A stretch of 64,000 nucleotides of DNA. Source: an uncultured Anaerolineae bacterium (GTDB lineage: Bacteria > Chloroflexota > Anaerolineae > Anaerolineales > Villigracilaceae). The stretch spans positions 1 through 64,000 of the forward strand of contig CAIJPN010000103.1 in assembly GCA_903822545.1 (NCBI GenBank), written 5' to 3'. Of this stretch, positions 15,271 through 27,015 are shown one piece after another; the first letter of the stretch is position 1, and each line of letters opens with the position of its first letter. The notes below the pieces were generated by a model. That model was not told the origin of the DNA and ran no database searches. It was given only the letters and a program-made list of their open reading frames with translations. Position numbers and translations under genes: made by a program.

Positions 15271-18200
15271 TTATGGATTGGTGGTGATCGGGAACGGTGT
15301 GGCGTTTACCCAGACCGAGAAGACATACAGACCATTGTTAGAGCGAATGCGGAACCAGTACTTGGTGTTGCGCGCAAGGCCCGTCATGGTGTAGGTCGTC
15401 AGGTTGGCGCCTACGTTCACGGTGGTCAACCCGTTTGTAAAGGTGGCATTGGTAGCCCGCTGGATGGTGAAGCCGGTCTCGTTGTTCGAGTTATCCAGCC
15501 ATTTGAGCACCACAGAACGTGAGTTGCCGCTGTTCGCGCCATTTGTCACTGTGAAGCTGCCAGGGGTTGCCGGGAGGGCAGGCACCAGCACCGGGGCGGC
15601 CACGGCATAAGCCGATGAACCTGCGGGGTTGACTGCCGCAACACGATAGCTGTAGGTTGTGTTCGAGGCTGTGGCGGTGAGGGTCGTGTCGGTGAAGGTT
15701 ACACTGCCGGTGTTGTTGCGGGCAGGAGCTGTGGCTACCTGGGTGAAGTTGATCCCATCGGTAGAACGTTCGATCACGAACCCGTTTTCATTGGTGGCAT
15801 TGTCAGTCCAGGTCAGTTTGATCTGCGGCCCACTCTGGATGTTCGCCAGCAGGTTGGTGGGGGCCAGCGGAGCTGTGCCAACGGCCAGTTCGGCGGTCAT
15901 CGACTGCGCTGTCATGGTCGGGAAGCCCGCGCCGTAACCAACGGTGTTCTGGGCTACCACACGGTAGCGGTATCCAAGGGCGGGGTTGTAGGTGCCTGGC
16001 ACAGTGAAGCTGCGAGTCTGGTGGATGTTCGGCTGGTTCAGCGGTGATTGGACGGTGCCAATTGTGGTCCAGACGCCCTGCCAGTTCATGCTCTGCACTG
16101 CGAAGGCAGTTTCTGTGATCGAGTTGTCGTTCCAGGTCAGTTGCAGTTGGGTTTTGTTGCCGCTGCCGATCACAGTGTAGCTCAATCCATCGGGGCTCAG
16201 GGGCGGCAAGGCCAGGCTCACGGGGCGCATCATGTCCATTTCTTCGTGTGACAGGATGTGGCAGTGGTAAACATATTCCCAGCCGAAGTTCGTGAACTGA
16301 TTGGTGATCGGGGCGGTTGGGTTGCCCTGAGGATCCACATTGTTGAACATTGCGGTGGAGCCAACCGGCATCATCGGGTTCAGCAGCCGGATCGAGTTCG
16401 GGATTTCGAAGGGCACCTGGGGGATGATCGGGCGCAGGGCCACAATGGTGTCTTCCAGCGGCGAGATGCGCACGGTGTCTTTCCAGCCGAGTTCGTTCGC
16501 ATCTGGAGCCAGGATGATGTTATCCCAGGTGACGCGGTTGATAACTTGCACATCGAACAGGTGGAAGTGGATTGGATGGGTATCAACACCGTTGTGAGTG
16601 ATCCGCCATATCTGGGTTCCATCACTGGCTGTTGAAATCGGGGTGACGGAGAGATTATCTTTGGGCAGGTTGGTGCCGTCGATCAACTCTGTCACAGGGT
16701 TGACGTAGGGGTACAGGGTGACGTTCTGCGCGCCGGGAACCGGGGGCTGGGCTTCCAGACCGAGAGTGGCCTGCATACGACCAAATTCATCGAAGTTGGT
16801 CGAGTTCATTTCGTCGTGGATAGCTTTGGGCTGCACCGGCAGGGTCATTTTGGTGGTGGGCGCCAGCAAAGTATTGAAGCCAAATACGCTTGTATCGTTG
16901 ATGCGAACGAGGCCATCGCAGCGCTGCAGGGTGGTGCCGGTGACGTTGCAGTTGCCGCTGCCTGCGAAGGAGGTGCCATAGGCCGAGTTGTAGGCCGATT
17001 GCCCTACGATGATCGGGTGCTGGCTTGATTCGAACACGCCTGTGCCATCGGCATTGTGCCGGAAGGCTGCCTGCAGGCCAGTCAGGTTGAAGGCCGGGGC
17101 CGGGGTGCTGGCCGCAACTTTCACCTGCATCACGGTGCGGGTGTTGGGGCCGTAACCGGGCACAATGGTGGGGGCGCCGTTCGGGCTCAGGTCAGGAGCG
17201 CCGGTGTAGTAGTCGTAGCTTGGGACGCGAGCAGGGAAAGCAGCCGGGGCATCATTGTACAGGATCAGGGTCTGGCCAGCGAATTGCGAGAAGTCCACGA
17301 TCACGTCAGCGCGTTCGGCGGGCGCGACCAGCAGGGAGTGCTTATCCACGTTGCCGACATCGAAGCGGGTCGGGTCGGTGATCCAGGTGGTGACCTGTTG
17401 TCCATCGATCACGACCGGGGCGGGCAGGAAGCCGCCTTCGGTACCGATCTGGATCCAATCTGGGCCAGGCTTGCTGATGGTGGTATCGGGCGTCGGGAAG
17501 ACATTCGGGTCGAGTTGGGCCGCGGCCAGTTCAGCGGCATTGAAGGCAACTTCACTGTCTGTACCGGTGGTCGGGTCAGCCACGTACCATTGCAGGTTGA
17601 AGAAGCGGTCGTTGGCAGCGCTCAAGATGCGCAGGCGGTAAGATTTCGGTTCCACTTCCAGGGTCGGGTAAGCAACACCATTGACAATGGGTGTGTCATT
17701 GAACTGTTCCATGCCGACCGAAATGTTCGGGGTACCCGGGATCTGCTGGGGTTCGCAAAATGGATCGGTCTGGTACTGCCAGGTGGCAGGATCATCAAGG
17801 TTGCAGTTGGGATCGTAATAAGGGTTGGCAATGGGGCCGTAAACAGTGTTGGCAGCCGGGGGCCAGAACCAGGGGCCGTACATCCAGCGGCCATAAGCGC
17901 TCATGCCAGATGGATCGCCAGGGTTCTGGGCAGGCATGTAAACGTGATGGTACCAGAAAGCGCCTTTGGTGCCCCAGCGTGCGGTATCCCAGGCAGGATC
18001 TTGCAGGGCCAGTTGGGCTGCATCGGGGACGAAGGTTTTGTCCTGGATAATCAGCGGAATCTGGTCGGCAGGGATGGTTCCATCGGTGATCAGTTTCTGC
18101 TCTGCGGCATCGGTAATCAGGTAGCCAGCGGCTTCACCGGCGTATACGTTCAGGCGGGTGATGCCCCACGAGTGATCATGGTAGAACATCAGGCGAGCTG

Positions 18201-19905
18201 ACTGCTGGTTGGTGTAATAGAACGTCTGGCAGCCATCGGTGGCGGTATTGCACACATCCATATCGGGAACGTTCTTTACGCTCACGCCTTCAGGCCACAT
18301 GGTGTTTTCGCCCGCGGGGGTGATCCACTGGTGAGGAGTACCATCCGAGATCCACGGGGAGGTGCCGCCATGCAGGTGCAGCGTGGCGCGGTTATCTTTG
18401 AAACACATTTCGGGTTTGGGGCTTTCACTGCACAACGGGTTGCGGACTTCGTCCGTCACAGTGCCATTATCCACAGGGGCGCCCATGCCCATCGGGCCCA
18501 TGCCCGAACCCATCAGGGATGAGTCGGTCGGCAGGAACAGATCCCCGGCAGCGCCAGTGGGGAGCAGGTTGTAGAACACGATCCGCACCGGGCGGTCTTT
18601 GGTTGCAGAGATGGTGGGGCCAAGATACTGCGGAGCGGTCACAGCATAAGCTTGTTGACCGTTAATCATCACAGGCTGGCTGGTGCCATCCATCATTTCA
18701 TTGACCAGCGGGAAGTGCTGGCTGACGCCCGCAGTGTCGGCGGTTTCCAACTGGACATAACCGCGCACAAGCGTATTGGGCAGGCTGGAAGAGAAGTTGG
18801 TGTAGTACTGCACCAGGCCGATCACATACTCATCAGCTTCGATATTGTTGTACACTTTGGTGGTCGGCACAGCCAACGGAATATATTTGCCAGTGGATGG
18901 GCAGGCCGGGGGCATGCACAGGCCGGGCAGACTGTCGGTGAATTTCTTGATGCCGGGCGTCATATAACCGCTGCCGGGGTTAGTAAGCGTGATGCCTGTG
19001 ACTGCGCCACCCGATTTGCTCAGTGTCGCGCTGGCGGTCGCGCCAGCGCCGGCGCCGATGCTGTCAGAGATGACCACAGCCGGTTCAGATATGTAACCAG
19101 CACCAAAGCTTTCGAGCACAACGCTCTGAACCAACAGGGTGCTGGATGCAGTCGCAAGGGTGGCACCAACGACCGGGTCAGCGGTTGTACCATCATGGAT
19201 AGTGACGCTGGGCGCAGCAGAATAGCCGGAACCGGCGTTATCCACCACTATGGCGGTAATGGAACCATTGGCATCCATCTCGGCGTGCCCCTGTGCGGGG
19301 GTTCCAGCGGGATCATTCGGCAGGCCAAATTCCACGGTGGGGAAGGTGTAACCCTGACCGGGATCGCTCACAATAACAGCATCCACGCCACCAAAAACAC
19401 TCGCGGTTGCATCAGCAGTGGCTCCACCACCCGAAATCGAGACAGACGGGGCAGTGTATCCGCCCCCAGCTGTGGCCACATTGATGGCATTCACAACGCC
19501 AGAGTAATCCACAGTGGTGGTAGCTTCGGCATTTGTGCCCGAACCGGTGATCGAAACAGTCGGCGCATAAGTATAGCCGCTGCCTGGGTTGATAATTTGC
19601 AGATCAAGTAGCGCTCCGGTTTGCGGATCAACCGTTGCAGCGGCAGTTGCGCCCGTCCCGCCTCCACCCACCAGTTCTACAAATACGTTTGGCAGTCGGA
19701 AGGGGCTGTTTGCCCAGTTCGGGTAGGGCCCAAAGTAGTGTGGGACTTTCGTTTCATCGGTTGGGCTGATCGGCGCGGCGCTGCTGGTGCGGCCTTGCTT
19801 TGCCGGCTGGGTATCAGGCGCATACGCGCCAGCCTGGATAAAGCCACCGAAGATCAGGGCAGTCACAACCAGGATGCTGAATAATTTTGATGCCAGTTTT
19901 TTCAT
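15271..19905 (-). CDS. Large secreted multicopper oxidase with Gly-Tyr repeats and FN3 domains
   Basis: 1544 residues, far longer than a typical 450-650-residue multicopper oxidase. The ATG at 19905 has AGAGGAAA and a signal peptide (1-27). Residues about 50-315 hold six repeats of a GxGYxxxPxVxI pattern with about 45-residue spacing. The oxidase core (about 330-1240) has all copper motifs: HLHGG (~512), YHDHSWG (~572), HPIHFHL (~1108) and YHCHILSHEEMDMM (~1215), closest in form to CotA/bilirubin-oxidase enzymes. A Met-rich stretch (GSGMGPMGMG) precedes the first copper motif. Three fibronectin-III domains end the protein. It likely oxidises phenolics or metals such as Mn or Cu at the cell surface; the substrate is not readable. 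Confidence 0.9.
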   Translation of the reverse strand: MKKLASKLFSILVVTALIFGGFIQAGAYAPDTQPAKQGRTSSAAPISPTDETKVPHYFGPYPNWANSPFRLPNVFVELVGGGGTGATAAATVDPQTGALLDLQIINPGSGYTYAPTVSITGSGTNAEATTTVDYSGVVNAINVATAGGGYTAPSVSISGGGATADATASVFGGVDAVIVSDPGQGYTFPTVEFGLPNDPAGTPAQGHAEMDANGSITAIVVDNAGSGYSAAPSVTIHDGTTADPVVGATLATASSTLLVQSVVLESFGAGYISEPAVVISDSIGAGAGATASATLSKSGGAVTGITLTNPGSGYMTPGIKKFTDSLPGLCMPPACPSTGKYIPLAVPTTKVYNNIEADEYVIGLVQYYTNFSSSLPNTLVRGYVQLETADTAGVSQHFPLVNEMMDGTSQPVMINGQQAYAVTAPQYLGPTISATKDRPVRIVFYNLLPTGAAGDLFLPTDSSLMGSGMGPMGMGAPVDNGTVTDEVRNPLCSESPKPEMCFKDNRATLHLHGGTSPWISDGTPHQWITPAGENTMWPEGVSVKNVPDMDVCNTATDGCQTFYYTNQQSARLMFYHDHSWGITRLNVYAGEAAGYLITDAAEQKLITDGTIPADQIPLIIQDKTFVPDAAQLALQDPAWDTARWGTKGAFWYHHVYMPAQNPGDPSGMSAYGRWMYGPWFWPPAANTVYGPIANPYYDPNCNLDDPATWQYQTDPFCEPQQIPGTPNISVGMEQFNDTPIVNGVAYPTLEVEPKSYRLRILSAANDRFFNLQWYVADPTTGTDSEVAFNAAELAAAQLDPNVFPTPDTTISKPGPDWIQIGTEGGFLPAPVVIDGQQVTTWITDPTRFDVGNVDKHSLLVAPAERADVIVDFSQFAGQTLILYNDAPAAFPARVPSYDYYTGAPDLSPNGAPTIVPGYGPNTRTVMQVKVAASTPAPAFNLTGLQAAFRHNADGTGVFESSQHPIIVGQSAYNSAYGTSFAGSGNCNVTGTTLQRCDGLVRINDTSVFGFNTLLAPTTKMTLPVQPKAIHDEMNSTNFDEFGRMQATLGLEAQPPVPGAQNVTLYPYVNPVTELIDGTNLPKDNLSVTPISTASDGTQIWRITHNGVDTHPIHFHLFDVQVINRVTWDNIILAPDANELGWKDTVRISPLEDTIVALRPIIPQVPFEIPNSIRLLNPMMPVGSTAMFNNVDPQGNPTAPITNQFTNFGWEYVYHCHILSHEEMDMMRPVSLALPPLSPDGLSYTVIGSGNKTQLQLTWNDNSITETAFAVQSMNWQGVWTTIGTVQSPLNQPNIHQTRSFTVPGTYNPALGYRYRVVAQNTVGYGAGFPTMTAQSMTAELAVGTAPLAPTNLLANIQSGPQIKLTWTDNATNENGFVIERSTDGINFTQVATAPARNNTGSVTFTDTTLTATASNTTYSYRVAAVNPAGSSAYAVAAPVLVPALPATPGSFTVTNGANSGNSRSVVLKWLDNSNNETGFTIQRATNATFTNGLTTVNVGANLTTYTMTGLARNTKYWFRIRSNNGLYVFSVWVNATPFPITTNP

Positions 19906-19963
19906 GGTTTCCTCTCTAGACGAATAAAGGATAATACGTGCTTGGGTTGTATTCATGGAGCGA

Positions 19964-20311
19964 TCAAGCGCCCATGGCATGGAACAGGTCTGAGGCGGTA
20001 TTCAGCCCGACCCGGTGTTTGTCGAATACTTCTAAAGTGTTATTCTCAAAGCTGACAGTGATCACCTTCAACTCTGGACAGGTTTGCATCAACAGGGCCG
20101 GGAGCGGCGTAATTGATACATACGCCCCTTCGTAAATGATGACCACATCTGGCTTGTTCTTCTCCACCGCGGCAATGAACACCTGGGCTGATTCGTCTTC
20201 GGTGACATTGATCACATCCCAATCGGTCCGGGTTGACAGGTAGGATGCAACTGCGTCTCCGAGCAAGTCTTTGCGTCTCCACAGGATCACTTTTTTGTTC
20301 ATCGCCATCAT
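19964..20311 (-). CDS. Degenerate receiver-like small protein
   Basis: 115 residues from the ATG at 20311, which has GAGG eight bases upstream. The alternation of strands and helices (KKVILWRRKDLLGDAVASYL, PDVVIIYEGAY, LKVITVSFENN) resembles a response-regulator receiver domain. The usual phosphoryl-accepting Asp at the end of the third strand is replaced (VIIYEG), and no output domain follows. It may be a phosphorylation-independent pseudo-receiver or an unrelated flavodoxin-like fold. It lies 58 bases upstream of the multicopper oxidase on the same strand and could be co-transcribed with it. Function unknown. Confidence 0.6.
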   Translation of the reverse strand: MMAMNKKVILWRRKDLLGDAVASYLSTRTDWDVINVTEDESAQVFIAAVEKNKPDVVIIYEGAYVSITPLPALLMQTCPELKVITVSFENNTLEVFDKHRVGLNTASDLFHAMGA

Positions 20312-20547
20312 TCTTATTTCCTCGGTTTGTGGTAAGAATTTTCTATTGATGCAAGGATAACAAAACCAGCCCCCTTCCACCATCACCCACCTTCATTCAC
20401 CAGGGATTAAATAAGGCTATCCCGAAGGATGGTCTTTTCTCGGCAAGAGTTAATCATAGGATTAAACACGGATGATCCGTGTCTTCTCGCAAAAACGAGT
20501 GAACTTTTGCCCTACAGTAAGTGAATTGACTGCAAAAAGGTCATTTT

Positions 20548-20705
20548 CACCACAGAGCCACGAAGAACACGGGGTTTTTGAGTTTTTCCTGGCGAAAACT
20601 GGCGTTTTTCGCTCTGTGAACTCGGTGACTCCGTGGTTTTATGCTTTTTGCAGTTCACCACGGAGAAAAACATTAATAACTCCGTGGTTCCGTATCTCGG
20701 TGGTT
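20548..20705. repeat. 'CACGGAG' dispersed repeat cluster, copy 1
   Basis: Several direct and inverted copies of a ttcaccacggag / aacacggag / ctccgtggt unit, which can fold into imperfect hairpins. The same unit occurs at 43437-43506. Confidence 0.7.
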
Positions 20706-20823
20706 TGCCGGGTTTTCCAGGCCGCTTTTGTGACCAGTAAATCTTTGCGGCTCAGCAACTTTGCGTTAAGCCTTACCCCGAAATTTTGAGAAGATGCGAT
20801 GATCCTGTATTGCAAAACTGCCC

Positions 20824-20884
20824 TCCCGTTTTTGATATGGTTATGGGCAGGGGCGCCCCTACGGGTTTTCACACCAAAACGGCA
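20824..20884. repeat. Dispersed palindromic repeat, copy 2
   Basis: It shares ctcccgttttt, then an atggg segment, then cgcccctacgggttttcacacc and aaaacgg with 10123-10170. This copy has a longer centre. Confidence 0.6.
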
Positions 20885-21041
20885 GCGCCACAAATTTCAA
20901 AAACCTGGCAAACCGGAGCAATTTTGCTTTACACCATTTGGCGCAGAATTGGCAGTACGATGAGGCCGCAAAGTGTATAGCAGGGTAAAATTCGAAAGCA
21001 TTTGCATTCTTCATGGTCAAAATCCCTGAACGGAGAAAAAA

Positions 21042-24450
<3,409 letters not shown>

Positions 24451-24461
<11 letters not shown>

Positions 24462-24475
24462 TATTTCGCGCTGTT
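24451..24475 (+). terminator. Hairpin spanning the pullulanase stop codon
   Basis: Perfect 9-bp stem (gcgcgaaat / atttcgcgc) with the TGA stop in the loop, followed by tgttt. A weak terminator or an mRNA end-protecting hairpin. Confidence 0.5.
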
Positions 24476-24531
24476 TAACGTGCCACAATTCACGCGAGAT
24501 AACATCTCACGCCACAAAAAACAAATTTAAC

Positions 24532-24565
24532 GAAAAACAGGCTCCGGGGCGTTCCCGGAGCCTGT
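24532..24565 (-). terminator. Rho-independent terminator of the 24.6-kb lipoprotein gene
   Basis: 12-bp stem (acaggctccggg / cccggagcctgt). On the minus strand it is followed by a T-run (24532-24537). It lies 13 bases past the stop of the lipoprotein gene. Confidence 0.85.
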
Positions 24566-24578
24566 CTGTTTGGGTGGA

Positions 24579-25241
24579 TTACGGCTTGGTGACGAGGAAA
24601 TTATCGAACAGGATTTCCGTACCAGCTTCTTCAAAAGTACCTGCCAGCAGGCCCACATCGCCGCCAGTCAGGTCAGAATCTTTGATGCTGAAAAGCTGCT
24701 CGCCATTAACATACATGGTAAGCGTATCACCGATGCAATCGCCACGAATATGATTGACTTCATTCGATTTGATGGCCGGGCTGGGCTCGCTGAGCAAATC
24801 GGTGAGAAAACTCTGCTCGGTATTCTGAACTTTGCCGATGGCGGCATAGCCATCACTGCTGATCATAAAGTAATAGAAATTGTAGGCTGTATCTGAACCG
24901 CTGCCGGTTTCGGTGTAGCGGCAAATAACGCCAAAATCGTTGGCTTCAGGGCCAGATGCTTTCGTGGCGTCCACTTCCACGCGCACATCGGCGGGCAGGC
25001 TGGTGAGTTTTGGGTTGGCCCACATATCATACTGGGGCTGGCTGACCAGGATACGATATTGCCCGTCCTGGTAGTCGGTGGTACCGGTGTCCGTAGTGCT
25101 CTGATCCCAGCCGCTGGATGTGCTGGAGAAATCATCTTTAAAGAGCAGGTTAGGATCGGTTGGCTCAGCGGGCGCGCCGAGGGAACACGCCAGGGATGCT
25201 GCAAGCAGTACAAGTATAGCGAGAAGATATTTGGGTCTCAT
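24579..25241 (-). CDS. Lipoprotein with concanavalin-like (LamG/DUF1080-type) domain
   Basis: 220 residues. The ATG at 25241 has AAAGGAG and precedes a signal peptide ending LAC (Cys near 19). The mature part is one beta-sandwich with the pattern 'LLFKDDFSSTSSGWD ... NFYYFMISSDGYAAIGK ... NHIRGDCIGDTLTMYVNGEQL ... DVGLLAGTFEEAGTEILFDNF'. This matches secreted concanavalin-A-like folds common in Chloroflexota. No catalytic residues are evident; glycan binding at the surface is inferred. It has its own promoter and terminator and so is monocistronic. Confidence 0.75.
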   Translation of the reverse strand: MRPKYLLAILVLLAASLACSLGAPAEPTDPNLLFKDDFSSTSSGWDQSTTDTGTTDYQDGQYRILVSQPQYDMWANPKLTSLPADVRVEVDATKASGPEANDFGVICRYTETGSGSDTAYNFYYFMISSDGYAAIGKVQNTEQSFLTDLLSEPSPAIKSNEVNHIRGDCIGDTLTMYVNGEQLFSIKDSDLTGGDVGLLAGTFEEAGTEILFDNFLVTKP

Positions 25242-25265
25242 GGAAATGGTCTCCTTTATAGGTAA

Positions 25266-25293
25266 AGTATAGCCAGGAATATATCGGGGACAA
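25266..25293 (-). promoter_or_regulatory. Promoter of the 24.6-kb lipoprotein gene
   Basis: TTGTCC (25288-25293) and TATACT (25266-25271) on the minus strand, 16 bases apart, 24 bases before the ATG. Confidence 0.6.
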
Positions 25294-25334
25294 GCCCCAA
25301 ACACCGCAGCAAGCATAATGTTATGAACTTGCGA

Positions 25335-26024
25335 TTATTCTTGGGCATCTTCCTTTTCTTCATCAAGCGAATCGCTCAATTCGCGGATTTCGCCGGTGAC
25401 GATGAAAACTGTCCGCTCGCAGATGTTGGTGACACGGTCCGCCAGACGCTCCAGGTTGTGGGCAGCCCACAGCAACCAGTTGGCGCGTTCGATATTTTTG
25501 GGGTCTTGCATCACATAGGTCATCAGTTCACGGTAAATTTGGGTGTAAAGCTGGTCAACTTCATCGTCTTCAGGAGGAATGGCGCGAGCCGCGTCAGCAT
25601 CTTCGGTGACAAAGGCCGTCAGAGCGCGATGGAGCATATCCACGCCTTTTTGGGCCATGAGAGGGATATCCACCAATGGTTTGAGCAGGGGCTGGTCGCC
25701 CATGCGGATGTTGATCTTGGCGATACCTTTGGCATAATCTCCCATGCGTTCAATTTCACTGGCTACATCCAGCAGGGAGGCCAGCAGGCGCAGATCGTGC
25801 GCCATGGGTTGTTGGGTGGCGATGATAATCATCACCTGGTTTTCAATGTCAAAACGCCGCTCGTTAATCAGGCGGTCGGTTTCAATGATTTGTCGTGAAG
25901 CGGCAATATCACGCTTTTTTAGCGCATCAACAGATCCCAAAACAGCTTGTTCCACCATACTGCCCAATACCAGGATATCATCTTTGGCCTGCTGGAGTTC
26001 ATGTTCAAAAGTTTTACGGAGCAT
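25335..26024 (-). CDS. phoU: Phosphate-signalling protein PhoU
   Basis: 229 residues, helical, with two PhoU repeats. Characteristic segments are FEHELQQAKDDILVLGSMVEQAV, the SDRLINE-like DRLINERRFDIENQ, and a second repeat including ERMGDYAKGIAKI and NLERLADRVTNICERTVFI with its E/R-rich metal-binding helix. It links the Pst transporter to the two-component phosphate sensor and limits uptake when phosphate is plentiful. It is the last gene of the pst operon, 45 bases after pstB, with GAGG before the ATG. Confidence 0.95.
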   Translation of the reverse strand: MLRKTFEHELQQAKDDILVLGSMVEQAVLGSVDALKKRDIAASRQIIETDRLINERRFDIENQVMIIIATQQPMAHDLRLLASLLDVASEIERMGDYAKGIAKINIRMGDQPLLKPLVDIPLMAQKGVDMLHRALTAFVTEDADAARAIPPEDDEVDQLYTQIYRELMTYVMQDPKNIERANWLLWAAHNLERLADRVTNICERTVFIVTGEIRELSDSLDEEKEDAQE

Positions 26025-26069
26025 ATTTACCTCAATAAAAAAAACGGGATTGGTTTGCCAGTAAGACGT

Positions 26070-26825
26070 TTAGCCAAAACGGCCAGTAACGTAATCTTCA
26101 GTGCGCTTGTCAGCAGGGGTGGTAAAAAGGTTTTTGCCCTCACCACACTCGATCAATTCACCTTGCAGGAAGAAGGCTGCATAATCAGCTGTGCGGGCTG
26201 CCTGTTGCACCGAGTGCGGAACGAGCACCACAGTATAGTTCTGTTTCAAAGCCTGGAGCGACTCTTCCACTTTGCTGGTGGAGATGGGGTCAAGGCCGGA
26301 GGTTGGTTCATCGAGCAGGAGGACTTCCGGCTCAAGCGCCAGGGAGCGCGCCAGGCACAGGCGCTGCTGTTGCCCGCCAGAAAGGGCAATGGCCGGGTCA
26401 TCGAGCCGGTCTTTGACTTCGTCCCATAAAGCTGATTGTTTAAGGGAACGTTCGACAGCTTCATCAAGCTTTGCGCGACGTTTCTCCCCCATTACTTCCA
26501 ACCCGTAACAGATGTTCTGCCGAATGGACATGGGCAGCACCACCGGGCGGGCGAACACCATCCCAACTTTGCGGCGCAGGCTGATAACATCCATTTTGGG
26601 ATCGAGGATGTCCTGCCCATCGAGCAGGATGCGCCCATCGACAGTTTTCAAATCGGCCAGATCGTTCAGGCGATTAAAACAGCGCAGCAGCGATGATTTT
26701 CCGCCGCCCGCCGGGCCAAACAGAACCGTGATGGCTTTTTCTCGAATCGTGAGATTGATGTTGCGCAGGGATTCTGTGCCATCGGCGTATTGCAGGCTAA
26801 ACCGTTCTATAACGATTTTGTTCAT
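26070..26825 (-). CDS. pstB: Phosphate ABC transporter ATPase (operon copy)
   Basis: 251 residues. Walker A GPAGGGKSS (37-45), LSGGQQQRLCLARSLA signature, Walker B VLLLDEPTSGLDP, H-loop 'VLVPHSVQQAAR'. The RCFNRLNDL segment after the P-loop and the C-terminal TEDYVTGRFG are typical of PstB. It drives phosphate import with PstC and PstA. The ATG overlaps the stop of the 59-aa membrane-protein gene (TGATG), so translation is coupled. A second PstB lies at 31523-32290; this copy keeps the canonical signature and is in the operon, so it is probably the main ATPase. Confidence 0.93.
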   Translation of the reverse strand: MNKIVIERFSLQYADGTESLRNINLTIREKAITVLFGPAGGGKSSLLRCFNRLNDLADLKTVDGRILLDGQDILDPKMDVISLRRKVGMVFARPVVLPMSIRQNICYGLEVMGEKRRAKLDEAVERSLKQSALWDEVKDRLDDPAIALSGGQQQRLCLARSLALEPEVLLLDEPTSGLDPISTSKVEESLQALKQNYTVVLVPHSVQQAARTADYAAFFLQGELIECGEGKNLFTTPADKRTEDYVTGRFG

Positions 26826-27004
26826 CAGCGAGCCAGTAGCAGCTTAAAAATCTTATACACGGCAAAGCCAATTAGCACAAGAATGATGATGGCATCTACC
26901 ACGTCAGGCAACGGGCTGAAACGTACGATGAAAATATAAAGGCCGAGAATCGCATAACGAATGTTGTTGCCCATATAGGCAAAGTAACTACCAAAATCAA
27001 CCAT
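26825..27004 (-). CDS. 59-aa small membrane protein in the pst operon
   Basis: 59 codons from ATG 27004 to TGA 26825, with AAAGGAG six bases upstream. The stop overlaps the pstB start and the start lies 11 bases after the pstA stop. Such tight packing argues that it is real. The product begins MVDFGSYFAYMGNNIRYAIL and has two hydrophobic segments (about 15-28 and 34-57) split by a charged RFSPLPD turn, ending KIFKLLLAR. Its family was not recognised. Its place between permease and ATPase suggests an accessory or regulatory subunit of the Pst complex, but this is inference only. Confidence 0.75.
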   Translation of the reverse strand: MVDFGSYFAYMGNNIRYAILGLYIFIVRFSPLPDVVDAIIILVLIGFAVYKIFKLLLAR

Positions 27005-27015
27005 AAATTACTCCT

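Larger units (their letters stand above)
20312..21041. other. 730-base intergenic region with dispersed repeats
   Basis: No convincing gene. It contains a short perfect palindrome (cacggatgatccgtg, near 20476), a 'cacggag' repeat cluster (20548-20705) and a copy of the palindromic element also found at 10123 (20824-20884). Short open frames here consist of repeat sequence and lack ribosome sites. The last 20 bases carry the GGAG site of the pullulanase gene. Confidence 0.7.

Noticed and set aside
20472-20789. 105-codon open frame in the 20.5-kb gap
   Set aside because: Made almost entirely of 'CACGGAG' repeat units and without a ribosome site.
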